Positions 49,942 through 57,064 of a stretch of DNA of 57,064 nt are shown here, in pieces. This DNA is from Candidatus Eisenbacteria bacterium. GTDB lineage: Bacteria > Eisenbacteria > RBG-16-71-46 > SZUA-252. A model generated the notes under the pieces. The model saw nothing but the letters and a program-made list of their open reading frames with translations, did not search any database and was not told the DNA's origin. Numbering within the stretch: the stretch's first letter is position 1; each line of letters opens with the position of its first letter. The DNA lies in contig VBOW01000031.1 of assembly GCA_005893275.1 (NCBI GenBank), positions 1 through 57,064 of the forward strand, read 5' to 3'. A program made the position numbers and the translations under genes.

Positions 49942-51407
49942 CGGGACCCGCGACGCGCGCCGGGGTTCCGGGAGGCGCGCCGGAACCCACCGTCCAGCGC
50001 ATCGTCGTCCAGGGGCGGAGCCTCGCCATGCAGCTCTGCGTGGTGCTCAAGACCGCGAAGATCCATGACGTCGGGAACGTCGCCTTCCACGGTCCGCTGG
50101 TCAGCTTCATCGAAACCGTGGAGCAGCTCCACACGGCCGAAGGGGACTTCAAGCTGCAAGCCGTCGGAGATTTCCTCTACATCAACCAGAGCCGCCTCAA
50201 GCTCGACGGTTCGAGCTATGCGAGCTATCAATATCTGATCGACGAGTTCCGCAACCGCGGGCTCTCGGGCTTCGCGTTCACCGGGAAGGTATCGCCTCCG
50301 GAAGTGAAGAAATTCGTGCGGTTGTTTCTCGACGTGGACTGCAAATCCTCGGATCCCTACGAGGATTTCAGCGCGGCCCTGGCCAAACTGTCGGTCGAGC
50401 ACCTCGTGCCGCTGCGGACGGTTGTGTCTCAGACCGGAGCCGTCAATATCGAGGAGGTTCGGGATTCGCGCAAGGCGGCCAAGCGGACGTTCTACCGCGC
50501 GATCGAAGCCACGAAAATGCTGATGCTGGGCGCGCGGGATCGCAGGCCCGTCGACTTGCGCAAGACGAAACGCGCGGTCCAGTCGATCGTCGATTTGATC
50601 TTGAACGAAGAATTCTCGCTGGTCGGGCTCACGGCGATCAAGAACCACGACGAGTATACGTTTCAACACTGCGTCAACGTCTCGATCCTCTCGATCTCTC
50701 TCGGGCAGAGGCTCGGATTGTCGAAGAAGATGCTCGGCGAGCTCGGCGTGGCTGCGATCCTTCACGACCTCGGCAAGGCGACGATCCCGGCTTGGGTGCT
50801 CAACAAGCCCGGGAAGCTGACCGCCGAAGAGTGGAAGCTCATGACGGATCATCCGGTCCAGGGCGTGAAGATGATCTCGAAGCTTCGAGGCCTGAACGAG
50901 CTCGCCCTGCGCGCGATGATCGTCGCCTTCGAGCACCATCTGAATATTGACGGGAGCGGCTATCCCAAGCTCGGGGACCATCTCCGGATGTCGCTCTTCA
51001 GTAGGATCGTGGCGATCGCCGATTGTTTCGACGCGATGACCGCGCACCGATCCTACCGAAAGTCGCCGTTCACGCCGTACGAGGCGCTGCATCACATGCT
51101 GATCGCGAACCGCGAGAAGTTTGACGCGCTCCTCATCAAGGCGTTCGTCAACACGGTCGGGATGTACCCCGCCGGAACCGTCGTTCTTCTCGACACGAAC
51201 GAGATCGGAGTCGTCACCGAGCACAACGTGCACGACATCTTCCGCCCCAAGGTGAAGATCGTCGCCGACCGCGACCGCAAGCGGATCGAGGGCTCGATCG
51301 TGGACCTGAGCCACCGCGAAGATGGAAGCGGCGCCTACACGGTGGGCATCGTTTCGGCGTTGAACCCGGAGGAGTACGGGATCAGCGTCGCCGACGCGCT
51401 GACGTAG
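49938..51407 (+). CDS. HD-GYP domain cyclic-di-GMP phosphodiesterase
   Basis: A 489-residue protein. Residues about 28-133 repeat the N-terminal domain of the preceding HEAT protein (VLKTAKIHDVGNVAFHGPLV; EFRNRGLSGFAFTGK; PPEVKKFVRLF). An HD-GYP domain follows (about 225-400) with NHDEYTFQHCVNVS, ILHDLGKATIP, AFEHHLNIDGSGYP and IVAIADCFDAMTAHRSY. The triad is the canonical GYP, so hydrolysis of cyclic di-GMP is plausible. A C-terminal beta-rich segment (about 420-489, GTVVLLDTNEIGVV) follows, as in several HD-GYP proteins. It starts inside the HEAT gene stop (ATGA), so the two are co-translated. Confidence 0.9.
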   Translation: MTGPATRAGVPGGAPEPTVQRIVVQGRSLAMQLCVVLKTAKIHDVGNVAFHGPLVSFIETVEQLHTAEGDFKLQAVGDFLYINQSRLKLDGSSYASYQYLIDEFRNRGLSGFAFTGKVSPPEVKKFVRLFLDVDCKSSDPYEDFSAALAKLSVEHLVPLRTVVSQTGAVNIEEVRDSRKAAKRTFYRAIEATKMLMLGARDRRPVDLRKTKRAVQSIVDLILNEEFSLVGLTAIKNHDEYTFQHCVNVSILSISLGQRLGLSKKMLGELGVAAILHDLGKATIPAWVLNKPGKLTAEEWKLMTDHPVQGVKMISKLRGLNELALRAMIVAFEHHLNIDGSGYPKLGDHLRMSLFSRIVAIADCFDAMTAHRSYRKSPFTPYEALHHMLIANREKFDALLIKAFVNTVGMYPAGTVVLLDTNEIGVVTEHNVHDIFRPKVKIVADRDRKRIEGSIVDLSHREDGSGAYTVGIVSALNPEEYGISVADALT

Positions 51408-51523
51408 CCTCCACGTAAGGGGCGCTCCGGCGCGCTCCCCCGCCTCCAGGCGTCTTGACGGGCCCCTCTTCTCGTCGTAAGCTCCTATCGTTTCGTGACT
51501 TTCCCCGAAATGGGAGACCCTCC

Positions 51524-52915
51524 TTGCTGCATCGTCCCCGCGCGTTGATCGTGGACAAGGACTCGTCCGAAACCGCGCAGCTCGTGTCGTTCCTCACGGA
51601 GAACGGCTTCGAGGTGCATTGGGCCAAGGACGGCGAGCAGGCGTTCAACCTCCTCGACCGGCCCGCGCCCGAAGCGGCCGGGGTCTCCGACGGCTCGGTT
51701 CCCGAGATCCTGATCACCGAGCTCAAAGCCCACCGGGTCGACGGGATGCGCCTCCTCGACATCGCGAAGAGCCGCAATCCCGAGGTCTGCGTGATCCTCA
51801 TCGCGGACGGAGGAACCGTGGAGCTGGCGACCGAGGCGATGCGGGAGGGGGCGTACGACTTCCAGCTTCGGCCGCTCAATTTCCAAAAGCTCCTGGCCGT
51901 GATCCAGCGCGCCCTCTCCCACCAGCAGCTTGTGAGCCGCGTCTCGGACCTCACGGAGCGGCTGGATCAACGGCTCAAGGTCCCCAACCTCACCGGGAAC
52001 TCGCGCGTGATGCAGGAGCTGGGCTCGAAGATCGTCCAGATCGCGCCGACCCGGGCGACCGTCTTGATCTACGGCGAAACGGGTACCGGGAAGGAGCTTA
52101 TCGCGCAGGCGATTCACCAGCTCTCGCCTCGTCGGAACGAGCGTTTCGTGAAGCTTCACTGCGCCGAGCTTTCGGCGAGCATCATCGAGAGCGAGCTGTT
52201 CGGCCACGAGAAGGGGGCGTTCACCGGCGCCGATCAGCAGCGGAAGGGGCGCTTCGAGCTGGCGGACCAGGGGACGCTCTTCGTGGATGAGATATCGGAG
52301 ATCCCGCCGCCCGTACAGACGAAGCTGCTTCGCGTCCTCCAAGACCGTCAATTCGAGCGCGTCGGGGGGAATGAAACGGTGAAGGTCGACGTCCGGGTGA
52401 TCGCGGCCACGAACCGGAGGCTCGAGGTCCTCGCCGCGCGCGATGAGTTTCGCGAGGACTTGTATTACCGGCTTCGCGTGATCCAGATCGACGTCCCGCC
52501 GCTCCGCGAGCGGAAGGAAGACATCCCCCTCCTGGTGGAGACCTTCGTCAAGGAGTTCAACCGGGAGCACGGCCGCAGGGTGACCGGCATCACCCGCGGG
52601 GCTGCCGATCGCTTCATGCACCACGACTGGCCGGGCAACGTCCGCGAGCTGAGGAACACGATCGAGGAGATGATCGTCTACGCGCAGGGGAAGCGCGCCC
52701 TCGAAGTCTCGGACCTCCCCATACAGCTGCGGCAGCAACGCTCCGCCTCGGGCGAGGACCTGAACGTCACCGTGGGCATGTCCATGCAGGAGATCGAGCG
52801 CCGCGCGGTCGAGGCGACGCTCCGCGCGACGGGATACGACAAGCAGAAGGCGGCCAAGATCCTGGGAATCGGGCTCCGCACGCTCTATCGGAAGCAGAAG
52901 GAGTACGGGCTGTGA
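51524..52915 (+). CDS. NtrC-family sigma54 activator with degenerate receiver domain
   Basis: A 463-residue regulator. Residues about 5-125 are a receiver fold, but the phosphorylated Asp is Glu66 (ILITELKA), the acidic pair reads Asp11-Lys12-Asp13, the conserved Thr/Ser is Ala94 and the Lys is Arg116. The AAA+ domain (about 155-390) is complete: Walker A YGETGTGKEL, GAFTGA loop contacting sigma54, Walker B LFVDEI and the VRELRNTIEE segment. The C-terminus holds a Fis-type helix-turn-helix (KAAKILGIGLRTLYRKQ). Start at TTG 51524 with GGGAGA about 7 bases upstream. It overlaps the VOC gene by 4 bases. Confidence 0.92.
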   Translation: MLHRPRALIVDKDSSETAQLVSFLTENGFEVHWAKDGEQAFNLLDRPAPEAAGVSDGSVPEILITELKAHRVDGMRLLDIAKSRNPEVCVILIADGGTVELATEAMREGAYDFQLRPLNFQKLLAVIQRALSHQQLVSRVSDLTERLDQRLKVPNLTGNSRVMQELGSKIVQIAPTRATVLIYGETGTGKELIAQAIHQLSPRRNERFVKLHCAELSASIIESELFGHEKGAFTGADQQRKGRFELADQGTLFVDEISEIPPPVQTKLLRVLQDRQFERVGGNETVKVDVRVIAATNRRLEVLAARDEFREDLYYRLRVIQIDVPPLRERKEDIPLLVETFVKEFNREHGRRVTGITRGAADRFMHHDWPGNVRELRNTIEEMIVYAQGKRALEVSDLPIQLRQQRSASGEDLNVTVGMSMQEIERRAVEATLRATGYDKQKAAKILGIGLRTLYRKQKEYGL

Positions 52916-53325
52916 CCGGGGGCGCGCTCCAGGGTGTTCCGCTCCGCGGGATTTCGGAAATCATCCTCGTCGTCAAGGACGTGGAGCGCTCGGTCGCGTT
53001 CTACCGTGACGTGGTCGGCCTCCCGGTGGACAACGTGAGCAACAAGAAGTTCGCGTGGTTCTGGGCGGGCCCGCCCGGAACGCCCCAGCGGCTCGGTATC
53101 ACAGAGGGGCCCCTGTCCTTCGGCGCGGCCCACGTCCGGGGCCCGCATCACTTCGCGTTCGGGACCGAGCGTTCGCGGATTCCCGAGCTGAAAGCGGCGC
53201 TCGAAGCCCAAGGGCTCGAGGTGGAAGGGCCCGTCGAATTCACCTTTTGGAACGCCCTCTCGATTTATTTCAGCGATCCGGACGGGAATCGGGTCGAGTT
53301 TTGCGGCTTCGGCGATTCGCGATAA
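52912..53325 (+). CDS. VOC (glyoxalase/bleomycin-resistance) family protein
   Basis: A 137-residue protein with the vicinal-oxygen-chelate fold: two beta-alpha-beta-beta-beta units. The first begins ISEIILVVKDVERSVAFYRDVVGLPV, and the second includes HHFAFGTE and ends YFSDPDGNRVEFCGF. The His (of HHFAF) and Glu (VEF) residues are in place for metal binding; the first ligand position of unit one (normally His) is Glu or Ile, so the activity is uncertain. It is translated from GTG 52912, inside the regulator's stop codon (GTGA), so it is the last gene of the HEAT/HD-GYP operon. Substrate unknown. Confidence 0.85.
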   Translation: MTGGALQGVPLRGISEIILVVKDVERSVAFYRDVVGLPVDNVSNKKFAWFWAGPPGTPQRLGITEGPLSFGAAHVRGPHHFAFGTERSRIPELKAALEAQGLEVEGPVEFTFWNALSIYFSDPDGNRVEFCGFGDSR

Positions 53326-53354
53326 TTCTTCTCGGGGCGCTCGCGGCAGGCGTG

Positions 53355-55793
53355 CTAGGGCGTTCTGGAGCCGCCCGCCGCGGCATGGTTCCCGCGAGGC
53401 TTGATCGTCGCCTCGAGCGCCTCGATCTGCTGCCGCAGAAGATCCGCCTGCTCTTGGTTGGGATCGAGGCGGATCGCCTCACGCAAGTAATCGAGCGCCT
53501 CGGCGGGGCGGTTCAAATGGTTTAGTAGCAGAATGGCGGCGTCCCTCAAGGCGAGCGCGCGATCCCGGTGGCCGGCGGGTATGAGCAAGAGCTCCTGGAC
53601 CGCTTCCTCGTAGCGACCGAGCTGGTCCAGCGCCTGGGCGATGTTGACATGGATCCGCGGATCCCCTTCGGAAAGCTCGTACGCGGTCCGGTACTCCACG
53701 AGCGCATCCAAGAACCGCGACATCTTCGTGAGGATCGCCCCGTGGTACATGCGGTAGGTAGAGCTCCCGGGCTCTCCCTCGATCGCGATCGCGATTTGAG
53801 CCTCGGCCGAATCCAGCAGGCCCTTGTGCCAGAGCGCGATCGCGAGGGCCGCGCGCAAGGGCGGTTCCATGGGCTTGACCTCGACCTTGAGCCCGCGGCG
53901 CGCCCACTCTTCCGCGCGATCGTAATCCCCTACGGTGGCGAAAAGCCTGGAGAGGTCCAGGCACCACAGCTCGACACGATTCACCTGGGTGGGCTTCGGC
54001 ATCGCTGCGGCGAAAATGCTGTCCCTCTGCGCGCGGGTGCTGATCGCCTGCGGCAAGCGGCGCACCACGATGTGAGGACCTGAGGCGTTCTTGACGTCGG
54101 ATTCCCAGACCACGCTCGCGCGCTCCCGTAGCCAGCGGTAGTACGCGTTCTCCACCGGATATTTCTCCGGCTCGGCTTCGAAGCGTCGCGAGATTTCGCC
54201 CGACGCGACGTGGTATTCGAGGCCGTCCAAGAACTCGGGGTGGAAGGCTGGCCGGGCGAACTGGGACTGGGTCGCGAAAAACGGCCAAATCACCATCGTG
54301 CGCTCCCCTGGGGTGAACACCGGTCCGTAGAGCTCGACCGCCATGGGCTCCTTCGTCCCGATGTTCTGGTTGATCCACCTCCGCACGAGATGGCGCGAAT
54401 CCGGGAGCGCCAGCGCGTGTCGCGTCGCGAGAAGCTCGGGAAGCGGCCAGGCGAGGACCGCCGCAACGAGAAGCGCCGAGGGCACCCGCACGGACAACGC
54501 GCGGCCCTGCCCCGGCGCCGCCTGCGCCGGGGAGGGAATCCTCGCCCTCGCCCACTCCATGCCCCGCACGATCGCCAGCGCGGCGGCGAGATGGAGGAAA
54601 GGCAGCGCGACCAGGATGTAACGGTCTTGTGGGCTTTTCAGCATGCCGTTCGCGAGCACGATCATGAGCGGGATCCAGACGAGCGTACGGGTCAGGCGCC
54701 CGCCCCTCCAGAGGAGAACCAGCCCGGCGAGCCCCAGGAGATACGCCGGCCAGCCCATCGCGTGCGGCAGGGTAACCGCGAGATACGTCGGGAGCGAGAT
54801 CGGAAAGACGGTCTGCCCCACCCAATCCGAAAAGAGCGCCCGCCGCTGGCCGGCGATGTCGATCAGGGTCCGCTTCCAATCGAGGAACAGGAAAGGCGAG
54901 GCGACAAAGACCGCCGCCAGGATCGAGGCCATGCCCGCCGCGAGAGGGCGATTCCTCCACAAGGCCGTCCCCTTGCCGCGCCCCGCGCTGTCGTTCTTCG
55001 AATCCCCCGTCCGATACGCGAGCGCGAAAGGCAGGGCGAGGACCAGGGGCACGTACTTGCACGCCCCGGCGAGCCCGATCATGGCTCCGGCGAGGATGGA
55101 GTCCCGCATCGTTCCGCCGGCGACCACGCGGACGAAAGGCCGGGTCGCGAGCAGGACGAATAGAAGCGCGAGGAGGTTGGGGTCGCTCACGTGTTGGGAG
55201 GTGAGCACGTGCAGGGTGTTGGTCGCTACGAAGAGGCCGGCCAGGAGCCCCACGCTCCGGCCGAGGGTGCTCGCGCCGATCCGGTAGGTGAGAAAGACCG
55301 TGAGCGTCCCGATCAGCGCGCCCACGACGCGGGCGAAGAGGAACATGGGAGCCGCGCCCGCGCCCGCGATATGGGCCTGGAAGTGCGCCGCGCTCGCGTC
55401 CGCCGAGGTGAGCGAGTAGTACATCTTGTACAGGTGCTGCAGCCCGAGCGTGAGATAGAAGCTCAACGACGGCCATCCGCCCGTGTGGGGGTTGAGGTCG
55501 GTCGCCTTGGTGCCTCCCCGCCACATGAGCCACGCCCGCCCCATGGTCGTGCGGTCCGTTTCCTCGATGACCGAATCGTCGAGGACGTTGATCTTCAGCG
55601 AGGCGTCTGGCAGCCGGTCGTGAATTCCCCACAGGCGGATGGCGAGCGAGAGCGCCAGGAGGGCGAGCAACACCCAATCGGGCCGGATCGCCCCCGGCCA
55701 TCGTCTGCGCCGGCGGCTCTGCGGATCGCCCGCCCTTTTGGCAGAGGGGGGTGTGTGCTTGGGGCGTTTGGAGGTGGGCCGCTTGTTTGCCAT
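53355..55793 (-). CDS. Family 39-type membrane glycosyltransferase with C-terminal TPR repeats
   Basis: An 812-residue protein. After an Arg/Lys-rich N-terminus (about 1-38) come about twelve membrane helices (about 40-460) with the layout of PMT/ArnT-type GT39/GT-C transferases; the acidic segment NVLDDSVIEETDR follows the first helix, as usual for the catalytic Asp. A periplasmic region (about 460-600) is followed by four to five TPR-like helical pairs (about 610-800, with YRMYHGAILTKMSRFLDALVEY and IHVNIAQALDQLGRYEEAV). It could move a sugar from a polyprenyl carrier to protein or lipid. A promoter lies 23-52 bases upstream. Confidence 0.85.
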   Translation of the reverse strand: MANKRPTSKRPKHTPPSAKRAGDPQSRRRRRWPGAIRPDWVLLALLALSLAIRLWGIHDRLPDASLKINVLDDSVIEETDRTTMGRAWLMWRGGTKATDLNPHTGGWPSLSFYLTLGLQHLYKMYYSLTSADASAAHFQAHIAGAGAAPMFLFARVVGALIGTLTVFLTYRIGASTLGRSVGLLAGLFVATNTLHVLTSQHVSDPNLLALLFVLLATRPFVRVVAGGTMRDSILAGAMIGLAGACKYVPLVLALPFALAYRTGDSKNDSAGRGKGTALWRNRPLAAGMASILAAVFVASPFLFLDWKRTLIDIAGQRRALFSDWVGQTVFPISLPTYLAVTLPHAMGWPAYLLGLAGLVLLWRGGRLTRTLVWIPLMIVLANGMLKSPQDRYILVALPFLHLAAALAIVRGMEWARARIPSPAQAAPGQGRALSVRVPSALLVAAVLAWPLPELLATRHALALPDSRHLVRRWINQNIGTKEPMAVELYGPVFTPGERTMVIWPFFATQSQFARPAFHPEFLDGLEYHVASGEISRRFEAEPEKYPVENAYYRWLRERASVVWESDVKNASGPHIVVRRLPQAISTRAQRDSIFAAAMPKPTQVNRVELWCLDLSRLFATVGDYDRAEEWARRGLKVEVKPMEPPLRAALAIALWHKGLLDSAEAQIAIAIEGEPGSSTYRMYHGAILTKMSRFLDALVEYRTAYELSEGDPRIHVNIAQALDQLGRYEEAVQELLLIPAGHRDRALALRDAAILLLNHLNRPAEALDYLREAIRLDPNQEQADLLRQQIEALEATIKPRGNHAAAGGSRTP

Positions 55794-56117
55794 GAACGGG
55801 CTGGAAACCCCGACGAGTATAGGGATTAGACCGGTTGCTCCACAAGCCGCATGCCGTTTGGGCAATGACGCGCCCGTCGGCCTGCGCCTTCCGCGGGGGC
55901 CCTGCCTAAATCGGGCGACTCAAACGCGCCCGGGGCACCACGTTCGCGCCGGACTGCCTCCGGTCGCGAACCAACGGCACGGCAACTGCGTATATAGGGA
56001 TACAAGGAGGGGGCGAAGAGTCAATCTTCTGCCCATTTGTCAATCATGCCAGAGACCAAGAGCAAGCCGAAAACCGAGTCACCATCGAAGACCCCTGGAA
56101 CAAGAGGAGCCTCTAAC
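55794..56117. other. 324-base gap between the GT39 gene and groES
   Basis: The gap holds the promoter of the divergent GT39-TPR gene. The groES promoter should also be here. A TATATA at 55991-55996 is the only AT-rich candidate, without a -35 match. No CIRCE element (TTAGCACTC-N9-GAGTGCTAA) is visible. Confidence 0.5.
55816..55845 (-). promoter_or_regulatory. Sigma70-type promoter of the GT39-TPR gene
   Basis: On the minus strand TTGTGG (55840-55845), 18 bases, TATACT (55816-55821). Transcription would start about 16 bases before ATG 55793. Confidence 0.55.

Positions 56118-57064
<947 letters not shown>

Overview
The window is high-GC DNA (roughly two thirds G+C by eye) with densely packed genes on both strands. 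There are no tRNA, rRNA, CRISPR or insertion-sequence features. It looks like a chromosomal segment of a free-living, Gram-negative-type bacterium. Evidence for an outer membrane is an SppA peptidase fused to a barrel-like domain, several lipoproteins and a TlpA/CcdA pair. The mixture of DUF3798 binding protein, kinase-TPR protein, HEAT/HD-GYP operon, ThyX and GSI-type glutamine synthetase resembles uncultured FCB-type lineages such as Eisenbacteria or Gemmatimonadota. That placement is a guess from gene style only.

Layout. 1-1923: 3' end of an NAD-dependent epimerase, a lipoprotein and a membrane protein. 4344-1883 (minus): an esterase, a carboxymuconolactone-decarboxylase-like protein and a DapF homologue whose two catalytic cysteines are both serine, behind a leaderless-looking TTGACA promoter. 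4479-7494: a glycosyltransferase, an M20-peptidase-like protein without its metal motifs, and a zinc ribbon. 7606-11006: HAD phosphatase, acpS, NAD(P)HX repair enzyme and class II aldolase. 11016-15918: an SRPBCC-PDZ-DinB fusion, YjbQ, GNAT, glutamine synthetase, TlpA and CcdA. 16107-20015: a signalling block with GAF-HD-GYP, an RsbW-like kinase and a membrane SpoIIE phosphatase. 20030-25655: barrel-SppA fusion, TerC and a Ser/Thr kinase with TPRs.

25685-32500 holds an importer. A DUF3798 lipoprotein, a double ATPase and two permeases on the minus strand are split by an opposite-strand, lower-GC beta-helix gene that looks inserted. 32622-38137: MFS transporter, thioredoxin-like protein, ThyX, a decayed Rieske oxygenase remnant, a HAD phosphatase, a Spy-like protein and a DinB protein. 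38237-42617: a GH63-like glycosidase and MurJ. 42809-48028: a small acidic protein, endonuclease IV, NUDIX, and a YhaO/YhaN-like (SbcCD-like) nuclease pair. 48076-53325: an operon of HEAT-repeat protein, HD-GYP phosphodiesterase, NtrC-type regulator with a degenerate receiver, and VOC protein. 53355-57064: GT39-TPR protein, then groES and the start of groEL.

Three themes recur. (1) Seven genes lack a Shine-Dalgarno sequence and carry TAnnnT 6-9 bases before the start codon, as expected for leaderless mRNA. (2) The two c-di-GMP-type HD-GYP units each follow a sigma28-like element (TMAA, 16 bases, GCCGAWTK). (3) Several enzyme families have lost catalytic residues while the fold is conserved: DapF, M20 and the response-regulator receiver. 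The Ser/Ser DapF homologue and the paired HEAT/HD-GYP operon are the strongest candidates for undescribed biology.
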